Below, piece after piece: positions 34,055 through 42,836 of a stretch of DNA of 44,377 nt. The stretch is from an uncultured Bacteroidota bacterium (GTDB taxonomy: Bacteria; Bacteroidota; Bacteroidia; Chitinophagales; Chitinophagaceae): the NCBI GenBank assembly GCA_903905065.1, contig CAIVEW010000077.1, positions 1 through 44,377 of the forward strand, given 5' to 3'. A program made the translations under genes and the position numbers. The notes under the pieces are model-generated. The model had not been told where the DNA came from. It did no database searches and saw only the letters and a program-made list of their open reading frames with translations. Numbering within the stretch: the first letter of the stretch is position 1; every line of letters starts with the position of its first letter.

Positions 34055-35299
34055 CTACGCCATTACATTCGGCATTTCCTGCGGGTAGAGCTTTTTGTCG
34101 AGCTTTTCGCGCACGGCGGCGAAGGCGGCCAGGGTTTCGTCTATGTCCTGGTCGGTATGTGCTGCTGTGGGTATGATGCGGAGCTCTATCTGGCCCTTGG
34201 GTATTACCGGGTATACGATCACGGAGCAGAAGATGTTGTAGTTCTCACGCATGTCGTAAGTGAGCTGCACGGCATCGTAGAGGCCACCCTTCATGAACAC
34301 GGGTGTTACCGGGGTGTTGGTGGTGCCGAGGTCGAAGCCACGCTCGCGGAAGCCGTCCTGCAGGCGGCGCACATTGTGCCACAGTTTTTCGCGCAGTTCG
34401 GGTGTAGACATCAGCAGCTCTAGCCGCTTCAAGTTGCCAGCCACAAAGGCCATGGGCAGTGATTTGGCATATATCTGCGAGCGCATATTGTAGCGCAGGT
34501 AGGTGAGTATCTTTTTATCGGCCGCAAGGAAACCACCTATGCTGGCCATGGATTTTGCAAACGTAGAAAAGTAAATGTCGATGTCGTCAATACAATCCTG
34601 CTCATCGCCAATGCCGGCGCCACGCTTACCCATAGTGCCAAAACCATGTGCATCGTCTACAAACAGTCGGAACTCATATTTTTCGCGCAGAGTAACGATC
34701 TCGCGGATCTTGCCCTGGTTGCCGCTCATGCCAAAAACACCCTCGGTGATCACCAGAATGCCGCCGCCGGTCTTCTTTACCATTTCGGTAGCGCGGGCCA
34801 GTTGCTTGTCGCAATCGGCAACATCGTTGTGCTTGTATACATAGCGGTGGCTGGGTATTAGGCGTAGGCCATCTATGATGCAGGCGTGAGATTCAGCGTC
34901 ATAAACAACCACATCGTGGCGGCCGCACAGCGCATCGATAGCGGACACCATGCCCTGGTAGCCGTAATTAAACAGCATAGCGTCTTCCTTGCCTATGAAT
35001 GAAGCGAGTCTTTTTTCGAGTTCCTGGTGGATGTCTGAGTTGCCGCTCATCATACGGGCGCCCATCGGGGATGCGAGGCCGTACTTTGCGGCTGCCTCTG
35101 CATCTGCCTTGCGCACCTCGGGGTGGTTGGCGAGGCCCAGGTAGTTGTTCAGGCTCCACACTATCTTCTCTTTACCCATGAATTTCATGCGGTTGCCGAT
35201 CTCACCCTCCAGTTTTGGGAATGCGAAATAGCCTGGTGATTTCTCAGCATAATCTCCTATCGGCCCTAGTCTGTTCTCAAATTTTGCGAATATGTCCAT
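34055..35299 (-). CDS. Alpha-oxoamine synthase family PLP enzyme
   Basis: Condenses an amino acid with an acyl-CoA or acyl-ACP with loss of CO2; the family includes serine palmitoyltransferase, glycine C-acetyltransferase (Kbl), BioF and cysteate acyltransferase. The 414-residue protein has YLGLANHPEVRKA, His138 stacking on the cofactor (YDAESHACIIDGL), the VDDAHGFG motif with D215 and H218, and the PLP lysine K249 in STFAKSMASIGGF. The usual glycine-rich GSGGSR-type segment reads ASPMGARMMSG. In Bacteroidota such enzymes often make the long-chain base of sphingolipids or sulfonolipids, but which reaction this one performs is undecided. It is monocistronic. Confidence 0.88.
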   Translation of the reverse strand: MDIFAKFENRLGPIGDYAEKSPGYFAFPKLEGEIGNRMKFMGKEKIVWSLNNYLGLANHPEVRKADAEAAAKYGLASPMGARMMSGNSDIHQELEKRLASFIGKEDAMLFNYGYQGMVSAIDALCGRHDVVVYDAESHACIIDGLRLIPSHRYVYKHNDVADCDKQLARATEMVKKTGGGILVITEGVFGMSGNQGKIREIVTLREKYEFRLFVDDAHGFGTMGKRGAGIGDEQDCIDDIDIYFSTFAKSMASIGGFLAADKKILTYLRYNMRSQIYAKSLPMAFVAGNLKRLELLMSTPELREKLWHNVRRLQDGFRERGFDLGTTNTPVTPVFMKGGLYDAVQLTYDMRENYNIFCSVIVYPVIPKGQIELRIIPTAAHTDQDIDETLAAFAAVREKLDKKLYPQEMPNVMA

Positions 35300-35405
35300 A
35301 AAGTGTATGTTTACTCTTAGTGAATCTTAAAATCGAGTGCGAAATTAATAAAAATATAACTGCCACTTCATTTTGAAATTTGCACTTTTGCACCAAATGT
35401 TATTA

Positions 35406-37082
35406 ATGAAACGTTATCTTCTTTGTTTTCTCGTATTGATTATTGGTTTTTCCTCATGCGTAAGGAAGCCTGCACGTGTGGAAAGGCCAAAACTGGTGGT
35501 GGGCCTGGTGATAGACCAGATGCGCTGGGACTATCTGTATCGCTATTACGAGCGCTACGGAAATGACGGATTTAAGCGCCTCCTTCGCGAAGGCTATAAC
35601 TGCCAGAATACCATGGTTGATTACCTGCCGTCGTTCACAGGGCCGGGACATAGCTGTATATATACAGGATCTGTACCCTCCATACACGGTATTGCCGGCA
35701 ACAACTGGCACGATAACCAGACAGGAGAGAATGTGTATTGCGTTGATGATAAGACTGTCTACCTGCCGGGAGACACCAGCAAAGCAGCGTCTTACAGCCC
35801 GCGCAACCTGCTTACTACCACTATTACCGACGAACTGAAGCTGGCGACAAATTTCCGTTCGAAAGTATACGGTGTTGCCATAAAGGACCGCGGCTCTATA
35901 TTGCCTGCAGGGCATGCTGCCAATGCGGCCTATTGGTATAACGACCGTACGGGTGACTTTGTAACCAGCACCTACTATGATACGGCTTACCAGAACCCCG
36001 CCTGGCTAAAGGCGTTCAACAAACGAAATATGGCCGACAGCCTCGCCAAACTTAACTGGACGCTGCTGGATGCACCGGAAACCTATACCCAAAGCACGAA
36101 GGATAACACCACGTATGAAGATGCATTCAAGGGTGAGAATGACCCGGTATTCCCGCATAAATTCAAGACGATGGACAAGTCGCTGAGGCTGAGTGCGATA
36201 AAGACCATGCCTGGCGGAAACACACTGACAATGGAGATGGCAAAGGCTTGTATGGACGGTGCGGACATGGGTGCTGGCGATGAGACGGACTTTATGTGCG
36301 TGAGCCTGTCTAGCACAGACTATGCCGGGCACCAGTTTGCACCTAATGCGATGGAACTGGAAGATATGTATATGCGGCTGGACAAAGATCTTGCGGAGCT
36401 CCTCGGCTACCTGGATAAAAAAGTAGGAAGAGGTAATTATCTTTTTTTCCTTACCGCGGACCATGGCGGTGCGCACAATCCGCAGTTTTTGAAGGATAAA
36501 AACATACCGGCAGGTGTTGCGTTCAACCTCACTGATGACTTGAACAATTATCTGAAAGGCGTTTATAAGAAAGATGTAAAGTTGGTGAGCACGATCATGA
36601 ATTACCAGGTATACCTTAACGATTCCCTACTGGCGGCAGATAAGTCGGTCAACCGCGAAGAGCTCAAGCAACAAATACGCAACTGGCTGTTGAATACCAT
36701 GCCACCTAAATATCGCATTCCCGTTTCTTATGTCATGGACATGGAAGATGTGAGCAAGGTAGCTGTGCCAGAACCAATAAGGAGCATGGCTATAAATGGC
36801 TACAATTATGCAAGAAGCGGCTGCCTGCAGATCGTGTTTAACCCGGGATGGTTTGAAAGTGATCACTTCGCCGGCACCACACACGGTAACTGGAATCCTT
36901 ACGATGCGCACATACCCCTGATATGGTATGGCTGGCACGTGCCCAAAGGGGAATCCAATGAAGTTGTGAATATGACCGATATCAGCCCTACGCTGGCAGC
37001 ACTACTGCACATCCAGATGCCAAACGGATGCATTGGTAAGCCGATTCGGAAACTGATGGAAGGGAGTGCTCCGAGAAACTAA
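35406..37082 (+). CDS. PafA-like alkaline phosphatase family protein
   Basis: A secreted or lipid-anchored phosphatase of 558 residues, resembling the phosphate-irrepressible PafA of Bacteroidota. The signal ends in FSSC, a plausible lipobox. GLVIDQMRWDYLYRYY binds the first metal; the nucleophile is the Thr in YLPSFTGPGHSCIYTG; metal ligands continue in TADHGGAHNP and GTTHGNWNPYD. The frame opens at 35373, but the ATG at 35406 starts right before the signal peptide (MKRYLLCFLVLIIGF). It probably cleaves phosphate monoesters outside the inner membrane. Its end overlaps the convergent small gene by 4 bp. Confidence 0.9.
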   Translation: MKRYLLCFLVLIIGFSSCVRKPARVERPKLVVGLVIDQMRWDYLYRYYERYGNDGFKRLLREGYNCQNTMVDYLPSFTGPGHSCIYTGSVPSIHGIAGNNWHDNQTGENVYCVDDKTVYLPGDTSKAASYSPRNLLTTTITDELKLATNFRSKVYGVAIKDRGSILPAGHAANAAYWYNDRTGDFVTSTYYDTAYQNPAWLKAFNKRNMADSLAKLNWTLLDAPETYTQSTKDNTTYEDAFKGENDPVFPHKFKTMDKSLRLSAIKTMPGGNTLTMEMAKACMDGADMGAGDETDFMCVSLSSTDYAGHQFAPNAMELEDMYMRLDKDLAELLGYLDKKVGRGNYLFFLTADHGGAHNPQFLKDKNIPAGVAFNLTDDLNNYLKGVYKKDVKLVSTIMNYQVYLNDSLLAADKSVNREELKQQIRNWLLNTMPPKYRIPVSYVMDMEDVSKVAVPEPIRSMAINGYNYARSGCLQIVFNPGWFESDHFAGTTHGNWNPYDAHIPLIWYGWHVPKGESNEVVNMTDISPTLAALLHIQMPNGCIGKPIRKLMEGSAPRN

Positions 37083-37303
37083 GCGGTCAGTCCGAGGTGT
37101 GATCCCAGGTAGTCATGCACCATTTCGTCAGCATTCTTAATGGCATCATTTTCATCGGTGGCAAAAACAACCAGCCAGTTAACGAATCTGCGCGCTCCTT
37201 TTTTTGAGCACTTTATGAGGTTGTGATAGCTCATGCCATTCAGGGAATCGGCCTCAATGGCCTTGTTGTTCTTGAACGATACTTTGTATTCTCTCAGGAT
37301 CAT
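37079..37303 (-). CDS. Small protein, unknown function
   Basis: A 74-residue protein (MILREYKVSFKNNKAIEADS...) with mixed charge and a C-terminal helical part rich in acidic residues (TDENDAIKNADEMVHDYLG). The frame extends 16 codons upstream without a credible start. No family is recognised. It is convergent with and overlaps the phosphatase gene end by 4 bp. Confidence 0.55.
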   Translation of the reverse strand: MILREYKVSFKNNKAIEADSLNGMSYHNLIKCSKKGARRFVNWLVVFATDENDAIKNADEMVHDYLGSHLGLTA

Positions 37304-37429
37304 AATGCACGTTTTGGAAGAATGTTGTGATAAAATCGTACCGTAGACCACTCCGTATTCAAACGTATAAAAATATAACTATATTGTTTTAAACGTGAAA
37401 TATACAGCGTAGTCTTATAGTATCATACA

Positions 37430-37459
37430 GTTAATCCAGCCGATAGCGGCTGGATTAAC
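37430..37459. terminator. Perfect 12-bp hairpin after the HPt gene
   Basis: GTTAATCCAGCC and GGCTGGATTAAC pair around the loop GATAGC. It lies 75 bp past the stop of the leftward HPt gene. No T run follows, so it is a terminator-like structure rather than a certain terminator. Confidence 0.5.
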
Positions 37460-37534
37460 ATATAAATAGCAGAGATTTACTAACTAAAATGTGGGGAATT
37501 AATTTCCACAGAAAGTGGGCAAATGCATATTTGA

Positions 37535-37903
37535 TTACTTTTTAGAAGGTTTGTTTTTCTTGCGTTCTTCTTTGATGAGCGGCAGCGCCTCGTTGAAATT
37601 CGCGAGGGTATTGGCAATCCGTTCCAGCATTTCTTCTTTGCCGGTTTTATCGCGTGCCAGCAGGTCTATCCTGGCAACATTGTCGAACATGCCGCGTACT
37701 TTGATGACATTGGAACTGGACTTCAAGGAGTGCGCCCTACGTTGTATGGACTCAAAGTCATTCGTTTCCCGTATCAGTTGATCGAGCGTTTCCAGGCTTT
37801 TGGGCACAGTGTCCAGAAACAGGGTGATCACCTCATACATGTAGGTGTTGTCGTTCTGCGAGATTTCCTGCAGGTAACCGAGATCTAAGAGTGGCGTGTC
37901 CAT
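37535..37903 (-). CDS. HPt (histidine phosphotransfer) domain protein
   Basis: A 122-residue helical bundle protein that relays phosphoryl groups between response regulators. The phosphorylatable His58 lies in RRAHSLKSSSNVI, a clear HPt motif. The tail is Lys-rich (KEERKKNKPSKK). It lies 12 bp after the REC gene, so the pair forms a stand-alone receiver plus HPt module. Its kinase is not encoded beside it; the TPR-kinase at 29-31 kb or a hybrid kinase elsewhere could feed it. Confidence 0.88.
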   Translation of the reverse strand: MDTPLLDLGYLQEISQNDNTYMYEVITLFLDTVPKSLETLDQLIRETNDFESIQRRAHSLKSSSNVIKVRGMFDNVARIDLLARDKTGKEEMLERIANTLANFNEALPLIKEERKKNKPSKK

Positions 37904-37915
37904 AAAAGCGTTGTT

Positions 37916-38302
37916 TTAAGAGGTTAGCTTACTTTCTTCAATAACATTCAAAATCAATTGGCACAATTTGTCCGGAAAAAGTGGTTTGGTGATACAGGTG
38001 TTCATGCCGACCTTAATGCACTCATCATACTCCTCCTGCCAGTAGCTGGCTGTGACACCTATGATAGGGACGTTGTTTTTCATGGTTTTCCTGATGTAGT
38101 CGGTGGCTTTGAATCCGTCCATTTCTGGCATGTGCACATCCATCAGGATGATGTCATAATCGTTTTTCTTCAAAAACTCAACAGCTTCCCGGCCATTTAG
38201 GGCCGCGTCAACTTTCGCGCTTTGCTTCAATAAAATGAATCCCGCGATCTTCTGATTCAGCTCATTGTCTTCGGCAACCAATATTTTAAGTCCTTCCAGC
38301 AA
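37916..38302 (-). CDS. Stand-alone response regulator receiver
   Basis: A 128-residue CheY-like receiver. The acidic pocket is E11/D12 (VAEDNELN), the phospho-acceptor D55 (ILMDVHMPEMDG), the switch T84 (IIGVTASY) and the conserved K106 (TKPLFP). There is no output domain, so it acts through protein contacts, most likely with the HPt protein encoded 12 bp downstream. It starts with TTG; I see no better in-frame start. Confidence 0.9.
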   Translation of the reverse strand: MLEGLKILVAEDNELNQKIAGFILLKQSAKVDAALNGREAVEFLKKNDYDIILMDVHMPEMDGFKATDYIRKTMKNNVPIIGVTASYWQEEYDECIKVGMNTCITKPLFPDKLCQLILNVIEESKLTS

Positions 38303-38450
38303 TTTATATATTTTTCAATTCGTCTAAACTAAGTGGCTGCCTTTTATGTATTCTTAACCTTATCTGTAAGCCATGTTCCAGCCAGGATCTCAGAGGCACA
38401 GAAAAATAATACAAACTATTATCATTTGCAACCCCCTTCGTCAAATTTCT

Positions 38451-39941
38451 TTATTTGAGCTTGCTGTTTTTCTTACTATAGAAGAAATAAACGAACAGGC
38501 CTATCACCAACCAGCCGCCAAGGCGCGCCCAGTTCGTCCAACCCAGGCCGGCTATCATGGCTGCGCAAACAAATATACCCAGGGTGGAAACGACAGGCAC
38601 CAACGGCACTTTGAAGGCCCTCTGGATCTCCGGGTTGGTTCTCCTCAATATCCATACGCCGGCGCATACCAGGATGAACGCGAACAAAGTGCCTATACTT
38701 GTCATGTCGCCCACTATATCGCCCGGTACAAATGCTGCAAATCCGCCAACGAAAACCAGAAATATCCAGTTGGAATGATAGGGCGTCTGGTATTTAGGGT
38801 GCAGGTTTGAGAACGTTTTAGGAACAAGCCCGTCGCGGCTCATGGAATAAAACACCCGTGACTGCCCCATAAGCATCACCAGGATAACGGAAGAGAAGCC
38901 AAATAGTATGGCTACAGTGACCAGGTTAGCCAACCAGCTATAGCCGTGCATGTACGTCTGGATAGCGTAGACTACGGAACCTTCTTTGCCGGCTGTGCGG
39001 AAATCGTTTACACTGGCAACTCCGGTTAGCACGTAGGCGAAAAGAATGTACAAAAAAGTGCATATTACCAGCGATCCGAGGATGCCTATTGGCATATCTC
39101 TTTTGGGGTTTTTAGCCTCCTGGGCAGCAGTCGAAACAGCATCAAACCCTATAAACGCAAAGAATACTACTCCCGCTGCCCCGAGTATGCCCCATATTCC
39201 ACCGTAGTTATGGCCCACCCCATAGCTGTCCACAAAGGTTGTAGCCGGAGGTATGAAGGGAACATGATTGGCCGGGTTCATATAGCCCCATCCAAGGCAA
39301 ATAAAAATAATAACGATAGCTACTTTGGAAATTACAATGATACCGTTTACAAACGCTGATTCCTTAGTGCCCCTGATAAGCAGCATGGTAAGCATGAAAA
39401 TGATGAACAAAGCCGGGAGGTTAATCATCCCATGCATGCCAAATTCGTCGGCGAAATAGCCGGTATTTTCGTGGATATTACAGACCTCAAACGGGGAGTG
39501 GCACCATTTATAGGGAATGTGCATCTGGAAGATGGCCAGCAGCTTATTCAGGTATTCGCTCCAGGCTATGCCAACGGTTGCAGCACCCACTGCGTATTCC
39601 AGCACAAGGTCCCAGCCTATGATCCAGGCTACCAATTCGCCCATCGTGGCATATGAGTAAGTATAAGCACTGCCTGCAATGGGTATCATGGAAGCAAATT
39701 CGGCGTAGCACAAACCCGCGAAGGCGCAACCGATACCTGCCACCACAAAGGCAATTGTTACCGAAGGCCCTGCGTTATTTGCTGCGGCGGCCGCGGTGCG
39801 CACAAAGAGCCCTGCGCCGATAATGGCGCCTATGCCCAGAGCGATAAGGTTGCCGGCAGTAAGCGTTCTTTTCAGGCCTTTCTCGCCGTGTGAAGAATCA
39901 TGAATAAGGCTGTCTATTGGTTTTTTAGTAAATAATCCCAT
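38451..39941 (-). CDS. APC-superfamily amino-acid permease
   Basis: An inner-membrane amino-acid transporter of 496 residues with about twelve membrane helices, closest in plan to the cationic/basic amino-acid (CAT/YfnA) group. The start of helix 1 (AGNLIALGIGAIIGAGLFV) and the conserved AGLCYAEFASMIPIAGSAYTYSY segment are diagnostic, as is EEAKNPKRDMP-like AAQEAKNPKRDMPIGI. It imports amino acids by proton or sodium coupling. It is alone in its orientation here; the substrate cannot be fixed from sequence. Confidence 0.9.
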   Translation of the reverse strand: MGLFTKKPIDSLIHDSSHGEKGLKRTLTAGNLIALGIGAIIGAGLFVRTAAAAANNAGPSVTIAFVVAGIGCAFAGLCYAEFASMIPIAGSAYTYSYATMGELVAWIIGWDLVLEYAVGAATVGIAWSEYLNKLLAIFQMHIPYKWCHSPFEVCNIHENTGYFADEFGMHGMINLPALFIIFMLTMLLIRGTKESAFVNGIIVISKVAIVIIFICLGWGYMNPANHVPFIPPATTFVDSYGVGHNYGGIWGILGAAGVVFFAFIGFDAVSTAAQEAKNPKRDMPIGILGSLVICTFLYILFAYVLTGVASVNDFRTAGKEGSVVYAIQTYMHGYSWLANLVTVAILFGFSSVILVMLMGQSRVFYSMSRDGLVPKTFSNLHPKYQTPYHSNWIFLVFVGGFAAFVPGDIVGDMTSIGTLFAFILVCAGVWILRRTNPEIQRAFKVPLVPVVSTLGIFVCAAMIAGLGWTNWARLGGWLVIGLFVYFFYSKKNSKLK

Positions 39942-40079
39942 ATTATGTTTTGATGAATAATCCTGCAGGCAGGGACAGCTAAGATAATAGATAGTTTGAT
40001 ACTTTTAACTTTTTGAGGTAAGCCAAATGCAATAGCCGGTTTTATATACAAATTGCTGAATTTACATTAGGTTTGGTAT

Positions 40080-40994
40080 ATGATTTCAGGGCAACCTGTT
40101 TTGCGTTTTTTTTGCATCCTTTTTTTGTCGCTTTGGGGATTTGATTCGCATGCGCAGCCCACGCTGCCGGATATTGCCGGCTCTGCCGATAAGGGTGTGG
40201 TAATACTATCGTGGGTGAGCCAGTATAGCGGGATAAAGTCTATCACGGTACTACGCTCCCAGGATAGCATAAACATTAACCAGAAAGTGGGAAATGTGCA
40301 GTTGCTGGACAAAGGGGTGCAGGCATTTGCTGATGCGCACCCTGTTGCCGGGAAGAATTTTTATAAGCTGTCTATAGTTTTCAAATCGGGGCTTACCTGG
40401 AGCAGTAACCGGACCAGCGTATATGTGGATAAAGCCATGCTGGAGCAGGCGAAAGTGAATTTGCCCGCTAATGATTCGATACAACATTTTGTTGTTACGG
40501 AACAAAAAGCCATTGATAGCCATTCGGATACAGTAGGGCGGACCCGGACAAACGCCCTGAAGACTGTTGCGACAACTGATACTACGCCGAAACACAAGGT
40601 GCTGATATCATTCGATTTCGATTCGACCGCGATAAGTACTCAATCGTTTGCCATGAGCAGCACTGTTTCCACTATCCCCAGGAAAAGGATAACGGTATCC
40701 TTTGACGACCAAAGTGATAATGCAGGTGCCGCGATTGTGTCCCGGTTTATTTTTACCGATAAAGCAACGGGGCATGTAGATATGAACTTACCTGCTGATG
40801 TGAGCACGCATCATTATTCGGTGAAGTTCTACAATGAAAAAGGCAATATGATCTTTGAGGTGCCGAAGATAAACTCCCAAAACATCATCATTGACAAGCG
40901 GAATTTTCAGAAGAGAGGAGTATATAAGTTTGTGTTGCGGAGGGATGTGGTGGAATTGGAGTCGGGGTATGTGACGGTGTTGCCGAGTGAGTGA
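40080..40994 (+). CDS. Secreted protein, unknown function
   Basis: A 304-residue exported protein. The signal peptide (VLRFFCILFLSLWGF, ending SHAQ) is followed by a fibronectin-III-like module (VVILSWVSQYSGIKSITVLRS, FYKLSIVFKSGL), a disordered middle, and a second beta domain with ISFDFDSTA and IIDKRNFQKRGVYKFVLRR. I do not recognise a function. The type is common in Bacteroidota as an envelope protein. A -7 element (TAGGTTTG, 40068-40075) lies only 5 nt before the ATG, implying a nearly leaderless transcript or a later start. Confidence 0.7.
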   Translation: MISGQPVLRFFCILFLSLWGFDSHAQPTLPDIAGSADKGVVILSWVSQYSGIKSITVLRSQDSININQKVGNVQLLDKGVQAFADAHPVAGKNFYKLSIVFKSGLTWSSNRTSVYVDKAMLEQAKVNLPANDSIQHFVVTEQKAIDSHSDTVGRTRTNALKTVATTDTTPKHKVLISFDFDSTAISTQSFAMSSTVSTIPRKRITVSFDDQSDNAGAAIVSRFIFTDKATGHVDMNLPADVSTHHYSVKFYNEKGNMIFEVPKINSQNIIIDKRNFQKRGVYKFVLRRDVVELESGYVTVLPSE

Positions 40995-41044
40995 GATGAT
41001 TTCTCGCTATGCAAATGCTATTTAGCTGAGGGCTTAATTCAGCA

Positions 41045-41074
41045 TGTCATGGTTCGGCGGGGCTCACCATGACA
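41045..41074. repeat. TTCGGC-type palindrome between convergent genes
   Basis: TGTCATGGT and ACCATGACA (9-bp stem) flank TTCGGCGGGGCTC. It belongs to the same family as 33446-33471 and lies between the convergent secreted protein and EamA genes, where it could serve as a terminator. Confidence 0.55.
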
Positions 41075-41135
41075 GTAGCTTTTTCAACTATATATACGTC
41101 TGTACATTATCGCTTTCCCTTTAGCTGCGATATTT

Positions 41136-42101
41136 TTAATCGATCCCGCCTTTCTCTTTGATATACCCGGCAGCGGAAAACCTAGGTTTCAGCAGTCTTA
41201 GCATTTGCAGGGCTACGGAGAGCAATATGAGGCCCATGCCACCGAGGAAACCCCAGTTCCAGTCGTTAGTTCCTTTGTAGAATATGATCTCCCGGTTTTC
41301 GTTGTAGAACAGGAAAGCAAGTATGATGCCATAGACAGGTTCCAGGTTTACGGAGAGTGTGACAGTGAAGGAACTGAGTTTTTTGAGCGCGTTCAAAGAA
41401 AGGCTTTGCGCCCATACCGTGCAGCAAAGGCTCATGATGACGAGCCAAAGCCAGTCGTTGTGGATGAGACCCGCCGCCGAGAAATCTGAGGATGTGGGCA
41501 AAAACTGTGTTGCAGGCCTGAAGTAAAATACAAGCGGGATAAGCAGTGAAATAAACACCCAGCCCGTAGACATTTCGTAAAATACCATGGTGCGGGAAGG
41601 ATATTTGCTGGCGATCTTTTTATTGAGCACAGTAAAGACGGAGCTGAGAATAGCCGCGGTGACGCCACATGCTATACCCAGCCCATAAAACTGCTGGAAA
41701 CGATAGATAAGATAAACGCCTGCAATAGCCAGGGAACCGAGGAGCATCTCACGCAGGTCGTGCTTGCCTTCGTTCACCAGCGGATCGAGTAGGGATGTGA
41801 AGATGCTGGCGGTGGAGAGACAGACCAGGGCGATGGAAATGTTGGCGAACTTAATAGCACCATAGAACGCCACCCAATGCAAGCCCATGAGGCAGCCCAC
41901 CAGGGCCAGTTGGCGCACATCTTTGCGCTCTACGGGCACCCATTGCTTGCGATATGTGATGATTACCGCCACCAGGACTGCGGTCATCAGCATACGGTAC
42001 CACACCAACACGGGAGCATCCAGCGATATGGCTCTGCCGAGTACACCGGTAAAGCCCCAGAGCACCACAGCAATGTTCAACTGGATAAGCGCGTTCTTCA
42101 T
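41136..42101 (-). CDS. EamA/DMT-family transporter
   Basis: An inner-membrane metabolite exporter of 321 residues with two EamA repeats, about ten membrane helices: NIAVVLWGFTGVLGRAISLD at the start and LWLVIMSLCCTVWAQSLSLN in the second half, with TLSVNLEPVYGIILAF as the typical last repeat motif. Substrates of the family are often amino acids or their derivatives. The start codon lies 10 bp from the TTGTGGGG-type repeat shared with the toxin-antitoxin loci to the right. Confidence 0.88.
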   Translation of the reverse strand: MKNALIQLNIAVVLWGFTGVLGRAISLDAPVLVWYRMLMTAVLVAVIITYRKQWVPVERKDVRQLALVGCLMGLHWVAFYGAIKFANISIALVCLSTASIFTSLLDPLVNEGKHDLREMLLGSLAIAGVYLIYRFQQFYGLGIACGVTAAILSSVFTVLNKKIASKYPSRTMVFYEMSTGWVFISLLIPLVFYFRPATQFLPTSSDFSAAGLIHNDWLWLVIMSLCCTVWAQSLSLNALKKLSSFTVTLSVNLEPVYGIILAFLFYNENREIIFYKGTNDWNWGFLGGMGLILLSVALQMLRLLKPRFSAAGYIKEKGGID

Positions 42102-42110
42102 TCAAGCGCA

Positions 42111-42136
42111 AACATAAACAATAATGTTGTGGGGTG
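42111..42136. repeat. AACATAA...TTGTGGGGTG repeat, copy 1
   Basis: AACATAAACAATAATGTT followed by GTGGGGTG. The first part is an imperfect inverted repeat. Copies recur at 42968-42993 and 43686-43711, with partial ones at about 42840 and 43118. Confidence 0.65.
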
Positions 42137-42149
42137 GGGCCCCATACCG

Positions 42150-42560
42150 CTACTCATCTTTGAAAGGATTTTTTATTTTCATCTTGCCTTCTACTAATAG
42201 CCCATCCTGCATATCCTCAGAAAGCAATATTTCACAATTGTTTTCCAAAGCAGTAGCTACTATAAGACTGTCCCAATAACTGAATCCATATTTTATGGAT
42301 AGGTTGAACGCATTTGTAATTGTAGGAGGATAGAGATTAACCACGTTAAAAGTATCGAGAAGACTTTTACCGTGAGCATATGCTTCTTCTTTTCCAAATT
42401 TTAGTTTTCTCAAACAAACATTGATATTTTCGTTTACAACCTGTGTGCTAATAACATTAGCTGGTGATAGTAACGATGCCGCGATATTTTTTTTCTTATC
42501 GTTATCTGTAAAGAGATACAAGATTACATTGGTATCAACAAAGGTTCGTTTATCGCTCAT
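42150..42560 (-). CDS. PIN-domain toxin
   Basis: A VapC-like RNase of 136 residues. The four acidic residues that bind Mg2+ are present: D9 (FVDTNVILY), E44 (VVNENI), D97 (YWDSLIVA) and D116 (LLSEDMQDG). PIN toxins of TA systems cleave tRNA or rRNA. It overlaps the upstream antitoxin gene by 11 bp, giving translational coupling with the antitoxin made first. The catalytic residues look intact, so the toxin is probably functional. Confidence 0.88.
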   Translation of the reverse strand: MSDKRTFVDTNVILYLFTDNDKKKNIAASLLSPANVISTQVVNENINVCLRKLKFGKEEAYAHGKSLLDTFNVVNLYPPTITNAFNLSIKYGFSYWDSLIVATALENNCEILLSEDMQDGLLVEGKMKIKNPFKDE

Positions 42561-42771
42561 TTATTTCGTCCCTGTTAAATTTGATGGCAGATTCGGGAAA
42601 GCGATATTTGGTATAGTCGAACGAAGAATGCTTTTTATTTTGGGTGTCTTTATTGCTGTGGTCCTCAATATGCAGAAATCTTTTTATTATGGTCAATAGA
42701 GATCGTTTCTCCTCATTACCAAGCATGGGGAGAAATTTTCTTATTTCAGCGTCAAAAGTATTCGCAGCCAT
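42550..42771 (-). CDS. Antitoxin of the PIN toxin
   Basis: A 73-residue protein (MAANTFDAEIRKFLPMLGNE...) of the small antitoxin type with a helical N-terminus and a charged C-terminus that probably wraps the toxin. A frame extension of five codons (to 42786) is unlikely because the -7 promoter element lies at 42786-42793. It overlaps the PIN gene by 11 bp. The pair should repress its own promoter, as is usual. Confidence 0.75.
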   Translation of the reverse strand: MAANTFDAEIRKFLPMLGNEEKRSLLTIIKRFLHIEDHSNKDTQNKKHSSFDYTKYRFPESAIKFNRDEINER

Positions 42772-42785
42772 AACTACCTTTTTCA

Positions 42786-42793
42786 CAAAAGTA
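42786..42793 (-). promoter_or_regulatory. -7 promoter element for the PIN toxin-antitoxin operon
   Basis: On the minus strand TACTTTTG matches TAnnTTTG exactly, 14 nt before the ATG at 42771. This decides the antitoxin start. Confidence 0.55.
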
Positions 42794-42836
42794 CAGATTT
42801 ATATTTATTGGTATAAAAATGAAAAACGCCCATTGT

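Noticed and set aside
42109-42116. A -7 box (minus strand TATGTTTG) upstream of the EamA gene
   Set aside because: It lies only 7 nt before the start codon and comes from the repeat sequence, so promoter activity is uncertain and it was not listed as a feature.
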